Position numbers and translations under genes: made by a program. DNA of 64,000 nt from CAWGJC01 sp965276665 (GTDB lineage Bacteria > Pseudomonadota > Alphaproteobacteria > Acetobacterales > Acetobacteraceae): assembly GCA_965276665.1 (NCBI GenBank), contig OZ255620.1:1364001-1428000 (forward strand). Direction: 5' to 3'. The notes beneath the pieces are model-generated. The model was given only the letters and a program-made list of their open reading frames with translations, made no database searches and had not been told where the DNA came from. Shown here in pieces: positions 17,654-26,589 of this stretch (the stretch's first letter is position 1; each line of letters starts with the position of its first letter).

Positions 17654-18625
17654 ATGCGGAACGGAGAGAAATTTGTCCGTGTGGCGCGGCGGGTGGGGTG
17701 GCGGGTGGCGCAGGCGGTGCCCGTCATCCTGATCGTGGCACTCCTCGCCTTCCTGCTGCTGCATCTGTTGCCCGGCGATCCCGCCGTCATCATCGCGGGC
17801 GATCAGGCATCGCCCGAGGCGGTGGCGGCGATCCGCCACCAGCTCGGGCTTGACCGACCGCTGCTCGACCAGCTTCTGCTCTGGCTCGGCCATCTGCTGC
17901 GCGGCGATCTCGGGCAATCGCTCATTCTCAATCAGAGCGTGCTGAGCGCGGTGATCGAGCGGCTGCCGGTCACGTTGTCGCTCACCCTGCTCTCACTGTT
18001 GATCACCGTGCCGCTCGGCGTGCTGCTCGGCGCCCTCGCCGCCTGCTTCCGCAACAGCTGGACCGACACGCTCGTCATGCTGTTCGCGATGATCGGCGTC
18101 TCCGTGCCAAGCTTCTGGATCGCGATCCTCGCGGTGATCCTGTTCAGCGTGACCCTGGGCTGGCTGCCGTCAGCGGGGTATGTGCCGCTCTCGCAAGGCG
18201 TGCTGCCCTGGCTGCTCGCGCTGGCGATGCCCGCTGTCGTGCTTTCGCTGTTCCAGATCGGCTTCCTCGCGCGAATGACGCGCTCAGCGATGCTCGACGT
18301 GCTCGACGCCGATTTCATCCGCACAGCGCGGGCGAAGGGCGTCAGCCCGTGGCGCACCGTCGCGAAACATGCGTTCCGCAACACGCTCATCCCGGTGGTG
18401 ACGGTCACAGGCATCATCCTCAGCTTGTTGATCGGCGGCTCGATCGTGGTCGAGCAGGTCTTCGCGCTGCCCGGCATCGGACGGCTCGTGGTGGAGGCGA
18501 TCCTTGCGCGCGACTACCCGGTGGTGCAGGGCACGATGCTGCTGTTCGGCTTCGCCTTCGTGGTGCTGAACCTGATCGTCGATGCGATCTACACGCTGGT
18601 CGATCCGCGGGTGCGGCATGGCTGA
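17654..18625 (+). CDS. ABC transporter permease, DppB type
   Basis: The 323-residue protein has six predicted membrane spans, an N-terminal GDPAVIIAGDQASPEAVAAI loop (periplasmic, typical of DppB/OppB) and the EAA loop RTARAKGVSPWRTVAKHAFR that contacts the ATPase. It forms the first half of the importer channel. The stop overlaps the next permease start by 8 bp. Confidence 0.93.
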   Translation: MRNGEKFVRVARRVGWRVAQAVPVILIVALLAFLLLHLLPGDPAVIIAGDQASPEAVAAIRHQLGLDRPLLDQLLLWLGHLLRGDLGQSLILNQSVLSAVIERLPVTLSLTLLSLLITVPLGVLLGALAACFRNSWTDTLVMLFAMIGVSVPSFWIAILAVILFSVTLGWLPSAGYVPLSQGVLPWLLALAMPAVVLSLFQIGFLARMTRSAMLDVLDADFIRTARAKGVSPWRTVAKHAFRNTLIPVVTVTGIILSLLIGGSIVVEQVFALPGIGRLVVEAILARDYPVVQGTMLLFGFAFVVLNLIVDAIYTLVDPRVRHG

Positions 18626-19505
18626 CGCGCTCGTGCTCGCCGGGCCGGCGGAGCGGCTGGCGCCGAGGCGGCGGCTGCGCACGTTGCGCAAGCTGGCGCG
18701 CCACCGTTCCTTCCAGATCGGCTTCGTGATCATGCTGCTCTTCGCGCTGACGGCGATCTTCGCGCCGATCATCACCGGCATCGACCCAACAGCGATGCAT
18801 ATCCGCTACCGCTTCCGGCCGCCCTGCGCCGCCTACTGGTTCGGGACCGACATGTTCGGCCGCGACGAGTTCACTCGCGTACTCTGGGGTGCGCGGCTCT
18901 CGCTCTGGATCGGGTTCGCGACCGCGGTGATCTCGGGCGTCGCCGGGGCGCTGATCGGCGTGGCGGCGGCGCAGTTCCGCGCGCTGGACGGGCTGCTGAT
19001 GCGGGTGATGGACGCGCTGATGGCCTTCCCCGCGATCCTGCTCGCGATCGGCATCAGCGCCGCGCTCGGGCCACAGACGAGCAGCGTGATCGTGGCGCTC
19101 GCGGTCGCCTACATCCCGCGCACCGCGCGCATCGTGCGCGCCTCCGCGCTGGTGATCCGTGAGCTCGAATACGTGGAGGCGGCGCGCATCGCGGGCGCGG
19201 GCAACGCGCGGGTGATCTTCCGCCACATCCTGCCGAACTGCCTCGGGCCTCTGCTCGTGCAGCTGAGCTTCGTCTTCGCCTACGCGATCCTCGCCGAGGC
19301 AACGCTGAGCTTCATCGGCATCGGGCCGCCGCCGCCGGCGCCGAGCTGGGGCAACATCGTGGCCGAGGGGCGCGATTACGCGGTGGAGGCGTGGTGGATC
19401 ATGCTGTTCCCCGGCATCGCGATCAGCCTCGCGACCTTGGGGATGAATTTTCTTGGCGACGGGCTGCGCGACGTGCTCGACCCCCGACTCAAGGTCGAGG
19501 GCTGA
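18618..19505 (+). CDS. ABC transporter permease, DppC type
   Basis: About 295 residues with six spans. The N-terminal region ends with PCAAYWFGTDMFGRDEFTRV, the conserved DppC block, and the EAA loop is EAARIAGAGNARVIFRHILP. The ATG at 18618 overlaps the dppB-like stop; the longer frame from 18582 lies inside the upstream gene. It is the second channel half. Confidence 0.93.
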   Translation: MADALVLAGPAERLAPRRRLRTLRKLARHRSFQIGFVIMLLFALTAIFAPIITGIDPTAMHIRYRFRPPCAAYWFGTDMFGRDEFTRVLWGARLSLWIGFATAVISGVAGALIGVAAAQFRALDGLLMRVMDALMAFPAILLAIGISAALGPQTSSVIVALAVAYIPRTARIVRASALVIRELEYVEAARIAGAGNARVIFRHILPNCLGPLLVQLSFVFAYAILAEATLSFIGIGPPPPAPSWGNIVAEGRDYAVEAWWIMLFPGIAISLATLGMNFLGDGLRDVLDPRLKVEG

Positions 19506-20506
19506 TGGAGGACGCGCTGCTCAGCGTGCGCGGGCTCACCGTGCGGTTCCAGGGCGAGAACGGCTGGCTGACCGCGATCGAGGATGTCGGCTTCGATCTC
19601 GGCGCCGAGCGGACGCTCGGCATCGTCGGCGAATCGGGCAGCGGCAAGAGTGTCACCGCGCTCTCGCTGCTGCGCCTGCATGCGCCGCGCACCACGCGGA
19701 TGAGTGCCGAGAAAGCGCTCTATCGCGGCCAGGATCTTCTCGGCATGCCGGAGCGCGCGATGCGCCGGATCCGCGGCGGCGAGATCGCGATGATCTTCCA
19801 GGACCCGATGTCCTCGCTCAACCCGGTGCTGACGATCGCCGACCAGATCGGCGAGACGCTGCAACTGCATCAGGGCCTGTCGCGGCAGGCGGCACGCGCC
19901 CGCGCGATCGCGCTGCTCGACACGGTGCGCATCCCGGATGCGCGGCGGCGGGTGGACGAGTACCCGCACCGGCTTTCGGGCGGCATGCGGCAGCGCGTGA
20001 TGATCGCGATGGCGATCGCCTGCCGGCCGCGTCTGCTGATCGCCGACGAGCCCACCACCGCGCTCGACGTGACGATCCAGGCGCAGATCCTCGACATGCT
20101 CCGCGATCTCAGGCGCGAGCTCGGCATGGCGGTGATCCTGATCTCGCATGATCTCGGCGTCATCGCGGAATTCGCCGAGACCGTGATGGTGATGTATGCC
20201 GGGCGCGTGATCGAAACCGGGCCGGCGCGGCGGCTCTACCGCGCGCCGATGCATCCCTACACGGAGGGCCTGCTGTCGGCGATTCCGAAGCTCGATATAG
20301 GGCTGACGCGGCTCAGCGCGATTCCGGGCAGCATCCCGGATCCCGCGCAGGCGCTGCCCGGCTGCCGGTTCGAGCCGCGCTGCGCGGAAGCCGAGCCCGC
20401 CTGCCGCAGCGCGCCGCCGCCGCTATTGCCGGCGGGACCGGACCGTTTCGCGCGCTGCCCGCCGCGCGTGCGCAGAGTGTCCGTGGTCGAGAGCGCGCCG
20501 GCATGA
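19505..20506 (+). CDS. ABC transporter ATP-binding protein, DppD/OppD type
   Basis: About 333 residues. Walker A is GESGSGKS, the Q-loop lies in MIFQDPMSSLNPV, the ABC signature is LSGGMRQR, Walker B is LLIADEPTTALD and the H-loop is LISHDLG. The C-terminal oligopeptide domain has the Cys-containing FEPRCAEAEPAC segment that binds an FeS cluster in some DppD proteins. The ATG overlaps the previous stop by one base, and its own stop overlaps the next gene as ATGA. Confidence 0.94.
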   Translation: MEDALLSVRGLTVRFQGENGWLTAIEDVGFDLGAERTLGIVGESGSGKSVTALSLLRLHAPRTTRMSAEKALYRGQDLLGMPERAMRRIRGGEIAMIFQDPMSSLNPVLTIADQIGETLQLHQGLSRQAARARAIALLDTVRIPDARRRVDEYPHRLSGGMRQRVMIAMAIACRPRLLIADEPTTALDVTIQAQILDMLRDLRRELGMAVILISHDLGVIAEFAETVMVMYAGRVIETGPARRLYRAPMHPYTEGLLSAIPKLDIGLTRLSAIPGSIPDPAQALPGCRFEPRCAEAEPACRSAPPPLLPAGPDRFARCPPRVRRVSVVESAPA

Positions 20507-21468
20507 GCGAGGCGCCGATCGTCGCGGTGCGCGACCTCAACAAGAGCTTCGCGCTGCCATCCGGCGGCGCCGTCGTCAACGCGGTGAACGGCATCAGCTT
20601 CGACGTCGCGCCCGGCGAGACGCTCGGCCTGGTCGGCGAATCCGGCTCCGGCAAATCGACCACCGGGCGGATGCTGGTCGGGCTGGTGCCGGCGAGCGCG
20701 GGCGAGATCCGGCTGTTCGGCGAAACCATCACCGGCGCGGCCGGGGCGCGCGGCTTGCGCGCGGTGCGGCGGCGGCTGCAATTCGTCTTTCAGGACCCGT
20801 TCGCCTCGCTCGATCCGCGAATGCGGGTGGCCGACATCATCGCCGAGCCGATCGACATTGCGGGCGGCCTGACCCGCCGCGATCGCGCGGGACGCGTCGA
20901 CGAACTGCTGGAGATGGTCGGCCTGCCGCGCTCCTGCGCCGAACGCTTCCCGCATGAATTCTCCGGCGGCCAGCGCCAGCGCATCGGCATCGCGCGCGCG
21001 CTCGCCCTGCAGCCGGATTTCATCGTCTGCGACGAGCCCGTCTCTGCGCTCGACGTCTCGATGCAGGCACAGATCGTCAACCTGCTGCTCGACCTGCAGG
21101 ACCGGCTCGGCTTGTCCTATCTGTTCATCGCGCACGACCTCGCGGTCGTCTGCACGATCTCGCGTCGCGTCGCGGTGATGTATGCCGGGACGATCGTCGA
21201 GATCGCGCCGAAAGCGGAGCTTTTCACCCGGCCGCTGCACCCGTACACGCGCGCGCTGCTGGACGCGGTTCCCCGGCCGGACCCGGAGCATGTGCGCGCC
21301 GCCACGCTGCGGGGCGGAATTCCGGCGCGTGCCGATGCGAGCGGCTGCCCGTTTCGCGCGCGCTGCCCGCACGCCGCCGAACGCTGCGCGGCCGAGCGCC
21401 CGGCGCTCGACGAGATCGCGCCAGGCCATCGCGTCGCCTGCCATTTCGCAGCCGATTTCATGCATTGA
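20503..21468 (+). CDS. ABC transporter ATP-binding protein, DppF/OppF type
   Basis: The 321-residue protein has Walker A GESGSGKST, Q-loop FVFQDPFASLDPRM, signature FSGGQRQR, Walker B FIVCDEPVSALD and H-loop FIAHDLA. The C-terminal DppF extension has CPFRARCPHAAERCA. It pairs with the preceding ATPase to drive the family 5 importer. Confidence 0.94.
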   Translation: MSEAPIVAVRDLNKSFALPSGGAVVNAVNGISFDVAPGETLGLVGESGSGKSTTGRMLVGLVPASAGEIRLFGETITGAAGARGLRAVRRRLQFVFQDPFASLDPRMRVADIIAEPIDIAGGLTRRDRAGRVDELLEMVGLPRSCAERFPHEFSGGQRQRIGIARALALQPDFIVCDEPVSALDVSMQAQIVNLLLDLQDRLGLSYLFIAHDLAVVCTISRRVAVMYAGTIVEIAPKAELFTRPLHPYTRALLDAVPRPDPEHVRAATLRGGIPARADASGCPFRARCPHAAERCAAERPALDEIAPGHRVACHFAADFMH

Positions 21469-21479
21469 TCGGAGCTCGG

Positions 21480-22913
21480 ATGTCCTCACCAGATCTGCTT
21501 TTCCTGCCGGCCACGCAGGCCGCTTCGATGATCCGCCGGCGCAATCTCTCGCCGGTCGACTATGTCGATGCGGTGCTGGCCGCGATCGAGGCGGCGCAGC
21601 CTCGGCTCAACGCCTTTGCGACGGTGACGGCGGAGCGCGCCCGCTCGGCCGCGCGCGCGGCCGAGCAGGCGGTGATGCGCGGCGACGCGCTCGGGCCGCT
21701 GCACGGCGTGCCGGTCAACATCAAGGATTTGTTCACCACCGCTGGCGTGCGGACGGCGTATGGCTCGGCGATCTACGCCGACAACGTGCCGGACAAGGAC
21801 GACATCCTGGTGCAACGCCTGCAGGCGGCGGGCGCGATCGTCACCGGCAAGACCACGACACCGGAATTCGGCCATAAGGGCCTGACCGACGGGCCGAGCT
21901 TCGGCGTCACCCGCAATCCGTGGAACACCGAGCGCACCACCGGCGGTTCGAGCGGCGGCGCGGCGGCGGCCGTCGCGGCCGGGCTCGGTCCGCTCGGGCT
22001 CGGCACGGACGGCGCCGGGTCGATCCGCATTCCCGCCGCCTGCTGCGGCGTGATCGGGCTCAAGCCGACGGCGGGCGCGGTGCCCTACGAGCAGGCGGTC
22101 GACAGCTTCGCGAGCTATGCCGCGGCCGGCCCGCTCGCGCGCACCGCGGCCGATGCGGCGCTGATGCAATCGGTGCTGAGCGGACCAGACGCGATCGATC
22201 CGTGGAGCCTCAACGTGCCGCGTTTCGGGCAAATCAGCGCGGCGGTGACGAGCCGCGACCTCGCGGGGCTGCGCGCCGGCTACATCCCGCTGATGGCGAA
22301 CAAGGCGGTGAGCCGCGACACCGGGCGCAACACGCGGGAGACGATCGCCGCGCTGGAGGCGCTCGGCCTCGCCGTCGAGGAGGTGGCGGACACGATCGAC
22401 TGGATCGAGGAAGCGTCGCGCAACGTCTACATGGGCAATATCTTCGTCAATTTCGGCCCCCATGTCGAAAAATGGCGCGATCAGATGGACCCGATGCTGC
22501 TCGACTATATCGAGCAGGGCAGCCGGGTGACGATGGCCGAATTCCGCCGCGGCCAATATGCCCGCACCGGGCTCTATCGCGCGGTGCAGCGCTTGTTCGA
22601 CCGCTATGACATTCTGCTCTCGCCCACCCTCACCCGCTCGGCGCTGCCCGCCGATTTCCAGGGCTGGCGGGCCGAGGTCGAGGTCGACGGCAACGCGGTC
22701 GGCCCGACGCGGCGCGGCTGGACCTGCTACGTCTATCCGTTCAACCTGACCGGCCACCCGGCGATCTCGGTGCCGTCCGGCTTCGAATCCGACGGGCTGC
22801 CGACCGGGTTGCAGATCGTCGGACGCTGGCACGCCGATGCGGATCTGTTGCGCCTCGCCGCCATTCTCGAGGAGGTGCGCCCCTGGGCCGATCGCCGGCC
22901 GCCGGCCGCATGA
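21480..22913 (+). CDS. Amidase signature family hydrolase
   Basis: About 477 residues with the Ser-cisSer-Lys triad of the amidase signature family: the catalytic Lys in GVPVNIKDLF (about residue 80) and serines in ERTTGGSSGGAAAAVAAGLG (about 150-170), followed by DGAGSIRIPAACCGVIGLKP. These enzymes cleave amides, including aryl/acyl amides and GatA substrates; no gatB/gatC is adjacent, so a catabolic amidase is likely. The ATG at 21480 has GGAG 7 nt upstream; an ATG at 21465 overlapping the dppF-like stop is possible. Position in the importer operon suggests it hydrolyses the imported compound. Confidence 0.9.
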   Translation: MSSPDLLFLPATQAASMIRRRNLSPVDYVDAVLAAIEAAQPRLNAFATVTAERARSAARAAEQAVMRGDALGPLHGVPVNIKDLFTTAGVRTAYGSAIYADNVPDKDDILVQRLQAAGAIVTGKTTTPEFGHKGLTDGPSFGVTRNPWNTERTTGGSSGGAAAAVAAGLGPLGLGTDGAGSIRIPAACCGVIGLKPTAGAVPYEQAVDSFASYAAAGPLARTAADAALMQSVLSGPDAIDPWSLNVPRFGQISAAVTSRDLAGLRAGYIPLMANKAVSRDTGRNTRETIAALEALGLAVEEVADTIDWIEEASRNVYMGNIFVNFGPHVEKWRDQMDPMLLDYIEQGSRVTMAEFRRGQYARTGLYRAVQRLFDRYDILLSPTLTRSALPADFQGWRAEVEVDGNAVGPTRRGWTCYVYPFNLTGHPAISVPSGFESDGLPTGLQIVGRWHADADLLRLAAILEEVRPWADRRPPAA

Positions 22914-23647
22914 CGCTCTCGCCGGTCATCCGCGAGAATTTGACGGGGCGTGCCTATGACCAGCTGCGCGCCGCACTGATGGAGGGACATTTCTGGCCCG
23001 GCCAGCGGCTGAAGATCAGCGAGCTCGCGACCGCGCTGCTTGTGTCGGAGACGCCGATCCGCGAGGCGGTGATGCAACTTGCGCGCGAGCGCGGGCTCGA
23101 GATCGAGCCGAACCGCGCGGTCACCGTGGCCACGCTCTCGCTCGCGCAATATCTCGAGCTCCGCCGCATCCGCCTCGAGCTCGAGGGGCTCGCCGCGGCG
23201 GCAGCGGCGGCGCATGTGCGCGAGGTCGACATCGCCGAGCTCACCCGGGTACACGCGGCGCTGATGACGGCGGAGGCGCAGGCGGATTATCCCGGCGCGG
23301 TGCGGGCGAATTGGCATTTCCACCATCTGCTCTACAGGATCGCCGCGATGCCGGAACTTCTCGGCATTATCGAGACCATCTGGCTGCGCAACGGGCCTTT
23401 GCTGAACTACCAGTATCCGCACGCGCCGCCGACCTATGCCGGACGGCACCGGCATCTCGACGTGATCGACGCGCTCCGTGCGCGCGACGCCGCCGCGATC
23501 CGCGCCGGCATCGTCGCCGACACGGTGGAGGGTGGCGCGCGGCTGCTCGCCTTGCTCACCGACATCGATGCCGGGCGTGTCACCGCGCCATTGCCGAAGC
23601 ATGCGTTCGGCACGCGGCAGAGGGGGGATCACAATACTGCTGAGTGA
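22910..23647 (+). CDS. GntR-family (FCD) transcriptional regulator
   Basis: The 245-residue protein has an N-terminal winged HTH (about 10-75; YDQLRAALMEGHFWPGQRLK, then ETPIREAVMQLA) and an all-helical FCD ligand domain with metal-site histidines in NWHFHHLLYRIA and GRHRHLDVIDAL. It ends the operon begun by otnK (ATGA overlap with the amidase), so it probably controls this operon and perhaps the convergent amidohydrolase operon in response to an acidic ligand. Confidence 0.9.
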   Translation: MTLSPVIRENLTGRAYDQLRAALMEGHFWPGQRLKISELATALLVSETPIREAVMQLARERGLEIEPNRAVTVATLSLAQYLELRRIRLELEGLAAAAAAAHVREVDIAELTRVHAALMTAEAQADYPGAVRANWHFHHLLYRIAAMPELLGIIETIWLRNGPLLNYQYPHAPPTYAGRHRHLDVIDALRARDAAAIRAGIVADTVEGGARLLALLTDIDAGRVTAPLPKHAFGTRQRGDHNTAE

Positions 23648-23651
23648 TCCC

Positions 23652-23700
23652 GAGGCCGGGTGGGATGCGGGCCGGCGCCGACTTAACTGAAATGCTCTAG
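23652..23700. repeat. CTAG-end repeat, copy 3 (right half)
   Basis: The sequence from GAGGCCGGGTGGG through GCCGGCGCCGAC to AAATGCTCTAG matches the right half of the full element at 13866-13996; the left arm is gone. It fills the spacer between the convergent GntR gene and amidohydrolase gene. The final CTAG contains the TAG stop (23697-23699) of the amidohydrolase gene. Confidence 0.82.
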
Positions 23701-24806
23701 CCGCCGTAGAGCGCCACTGCATTGCCGCGGAAGAAAGCGTCGCGCTCCGCCTCGCTCGCCTTGAAGCGGAAGGCGTAGCTCGGATTGTCGAAATCCCAGT
23801 GCGGGTAGTCGGTTGCGAAGAGCAGCCGATCCCAGCCGATCCATTCGATGACGTCGCGCAGGTGGCCGGGCTCCGCCGGCTCCTCCATCGGCTGGGTGGT
23901 GAACCAGATCTGATTGCGGATGTAGAAGGAAGGCGGGTGCTTCAGATGCGGTGATTCGTCCCGCAGCGTCCTCCACACCTTGTCGAGCCGCCAGGCGAGC
24001 GGGGGCGCCCAGCCGAACCCGCCCTCGATTACCACGAAGCGCAATCCGGGCAGCCGCTCGAACACGCCCTCGATCACCAGGCTGACGACCTGCGCCTGAC
24101 AGGATTGCGCGTGCGCGACCATGTCCTCGATGTAGAAGGAGGCCCAGCCCGAGGAGGTGTTCGGGTTGCCGCCGAACCCGAACGCGTGCATCGCCACCGG
24201 CAGCCCGGCGCGGGTCGCCGCCTCGAAGATCGGGAAATACCGCGCGGACCCGTAGGGCGCGCCGCTGCGGCTCAGCAACAGCACATGGCCGAAGACGGGA
24301 TTGCCGGCGCAGCGCTCGATCTCCTCCACCGCGCCGGCCGCATCCTCCTGGTTGATCACCACGGAGGCGCGGAGCCGCGGCTCCGGCTGCACCAGGAACT
24401 CCACCTGGTATTCGTTCAGTGCCCGGCAGATCGCGTTGCCGAGATCGGGGTTCATGAAATTATTGCTCGGCGTCGGCGGGTTGATCAGGCCGAGCACGAC
24501 ATTATTGGCATCCAGATGCTGGCTGCGGGTGAAGTCGATATCGGTGCCCGGCGGCCGCCCGCTCGGCGGCCAGGCGTCACGCCGCGCCGCCAGTGGTTGC
24601 GCCTTCGGGTAGGAATGCGCGCCATCCTGCAGGCCGGTGCGGTGACTGGCGCCGAACATGCGGAGATGGTTGCGCCAGCGCTCGGAGAGAAAGGGAAACA
24701 GCTCCTCCATCGAGGCGGGGCCGAGATGCAGATCGCAATCGGCGATCGCCTGGCGGGCGCTCGCCGGTTTCGGTGCCGAGACCACGGATCGGATATCGAC
24801 GTTCAT
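23697..24806 (-). CDS. Amidohydrolase-2 family metal-dependent hydrolase (paralogue B)
   Basis: The 369-residue protein is a TIM-barrel amidohydrolase: metal motif IADCDLHLGP at the N-terminus, a central VAMHAFGFGG histidine and the C-terminal LLFATDYPHWDFDNP aspartate. It is closely similar in length and sequence to the protein at 27873-28982. Substrates of this group include decarboxylation or hydrolysis of carbocyclic and lactone acids; the actual one is unknown. It is the last gene of a minus-strand transporter operon, 23 bp after a permease gene. Confidence 0.85.
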   Translation of the reverse strand: MNVDIRSVVSAPKPASARQAIADCDLHLGPASMEELFPFLSERWRNHLRMFGASHRTGLQDGAHSYPKAQPLAARRDAWPPSGRPPGTDIDFTRSQHLDANNVVLGLINPPTPSNNFMNPDLGNAICRALNEYQVEFLVQPEPRLRASVVINQEDAAGAVEEIERCAGNPVFGHVLLLSRSGAPYGSARYFPIFEAATRAGLPVAMHAFGFGGNPNTSSGWASFYIEDMVAHAQSCQAQVVSLVIEGVFERLPGLRFVVIEGGFGWAPPLAWRLDKVWRTLRDESPHLKHPPSFYIRNQIWFTTQPMEEPAEPGHLRDVIEWIGWDRLLFATDYPHWDFDNPSYAFRFKASEAERDAFFRGNAVALYGG

Positions 24807-24829
24807 CGCATCCTCCTGTTTGCCACACT

Positions 24830-25654
24830 CTACCCCTTGACCGCCCCGAATGTCAGCCCGCGGATCAGATGGCGCTGGACCAATATGGTGAAGATGACCG
24901 CCGGGAGCATGATCCCGATCGCCCCGGCGGCCGAGATCGACCAGTAATTGATGTCCTCGCCGCCGAATTCGGCGATCGCCACCGGCAGCGTCTTGGTGTG
25001 GCTGCCGGTGAGGATGAGGGCGAACAGGAACTCGTTATAGGCGAGCAGCATGCTGAAAAGCGCGGTCACGCCGAGGCCGGGCCGCACCGTCGGCAGCACG
25101 ATCATCCGGAAGGCCTGCCAGCGGTTGCAGCCGTCGATCAGCGCCGCCTCGTCGAGCTCGACCGGCACGTCGACGAAGAAGCTGCGCATCAGCCAGATGG
25201 TGAAGGGCTGGTTCATCGCCACCATCGCCGCGACCATCATCGGGTAGGTGTCGATCAAATTAAGCCAGCGCGCCATCACGAAGAACGGGATGGCGAGCAG
25301 GATCTGCGGGAACATGCGGATGGTGAGCAGGCCGATCAGCAGCTTGCCCGCGTGGCGCGAGCGCATCCGGGCGATGCCGTAAGCCGCGAGCGTGCCGATC
25401 GGCACCGAGATCAGCACCGTCGCCGCGGCGATGATCGCGCTGTTCAGCAGATAGCGGAAGAAGCCATGATCAATCCAGACCTGGTAGTGATAGGTGAAGG
25501 TGGGCGTGAAGATGAGCTTGGGCGGGATCGAGAACGCATCCGCCGGCTGCTTGATCGAGATCAGCATCCCCCAGAGGATCGGCACCAGGTTGAGGAAGGT
25601 GAAGATCACCAGCCCCACCAGCAGCAGCGCCTGCATGCGCGCGCGGCGGTTCAT
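24830..25654 (-). CDS. ABC transporter permease, MalG/CUT1 type
   Basis: The 274-residue protein has six spans and the MalG-type EAA loop DEAALIDGCNRWQAFRMIVL with the preceding FFVDVPVEL. The ATG at 25654 overlaps the MalF-type stop (ATGA); the longer frame to 26305 is only a shadow of the upstream gene. It is one half of a carbohydrate-class importer channel whose ATPase is not encoded in this operon. Confidence 0.92.
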   Translation of the reverse strand: MNRRARMQALLLVGLVIFTFLNLVPILWGMLISIKQPADAFSIPPKLIFTPTFTYHYQVWIDHGFFRYLLNSAIIAAATVLISVPIGTLAAYGIARMRSRHAGKLLIGLLTIRMFPQILLAIPFFVMARWLNLIDTYPMMVAAMVAMNQPFTIWLMRSFFVDVPVELDEAALIDGCNRWQAFRMIVLPTVRPGLGVTALFSMLLAYNEFLFALILTGSHTKTLPVAIAEFGGEDINYWSISAAGAIGIMLPAVIFTILVQRHLIRGLTFGAVKG

Positions 25655-26505
25655 CAGACCACCTCCCGCCCGCGGCGTTGCACGACGAGGATCATCCCGA
25701 CGATCATCACCGCGACGATCAGCAGCGTGATCACGCCGAGCGCCGAGGCGCGGCCAACCTCCAGCATGCGGAAGGCGAGCTGGTAGGTGTAAAGCGTGAT
25801 GGTCTCCGTCGCGGTGCCCGGGCCGCCATTGGTGAGCACATAGACGAGATCGAAGAAGCGGAACGCATCCATCACGCGGATCGCGACGACGAAGACGATC
25901 AGCGGCTTCATCATCGGCAGGATGACATAGCGCAATCGCTGCCAGGCCGTCGCGCCGTCGATCTGCGCCGCTTCCAGCAGGCTGGTGTCGAAGCTCTGCA
26001 GCCCGGCATAGAGCACGAGCATCAGGAACGGCATGAACTTCCAGGTGTCGGCGATGATCAGGCTGAATTTCGCCCAGATCGGGTCGCCCAGCCAGTCCGG
26101 CGGGAAGATGTTGAGCGAGATCAGCGTCGCATCGAGCAGACCCCAGCGGCCGACGAACATCCATTTGAGGAAGATCGCGCCGACCACCGGCGTCACCACA
26201 TGCGGCAGGAAATTCAGCAGCGAGATCAGCCTGACGCCGGAGGTCAGCGCGTAGAGCGCGAGCGCGAGCACAAGCCCCACCAGCAATTGCAGCGCCACGC
26301 TGCACCCGACCAGGATCACCGTGGTGAGCAGGTCGCTCCAGAAGCGCTGCTCACCGAGCAGGGCGGCGTAATTCGCCAGCCCGACGAACTGGATCTGCTG
26401 ATTGCCGAGATAGTATTCGAAGAAGCTGTAGTAGACCGCGGAGAGGAACGGGTAGAGCAGCACCAGCGCCATCACCAGGATGCTGGGCACCATGAAGAGC
26501 CACAT
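25654..26505 (-). CDS. ABC transporter permease, MalF/CUT1 type
   Basis: The 283-residue protein has six spans, begins MWLFMVPSILVMALVLLYPF and carries the EAA loop LEAAQIDGATAWQRLRYVIL. It lies 84 bp after the second binding-protein gene; that spacer contains a small GCTCT/AGAGC hairpin which could lower permease expression relative to the binding protein. Confidence 0.92.
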   Translation of the reverse strand: MWLFMVPSILVMALVLLYPFLSAVYYSFFEYYLGNQQIQFVGLANYAALLGEQRFWSDLLTTVILVGCSVALQLLVGLVLALALYALTSGVRLISLLNFLPHVVTPVVGAIFLKWMFVGRWGLLDATLISLNIFPPDWLGDPIWAKFSLIIADTWKFMPFLMLVLYAGLQSFDTSLLEAAQIDGATAWQRLRYVILPMMKPLIVFVVAIRVMDAFRFFDLVYVLTNGGPGTATETITLYTYQLAFRMLEVGRASALGVITLLIVAVMIVGMILVVQRRGREVV

Positions 26506-26589
26506 CGGCGGAAAATCTCCTCGGCTCTTTCGGCCAGAGCTTTCGATTAACTCAGATTTCTCATGGGAATACGGCGGAACGCGCGCTCC

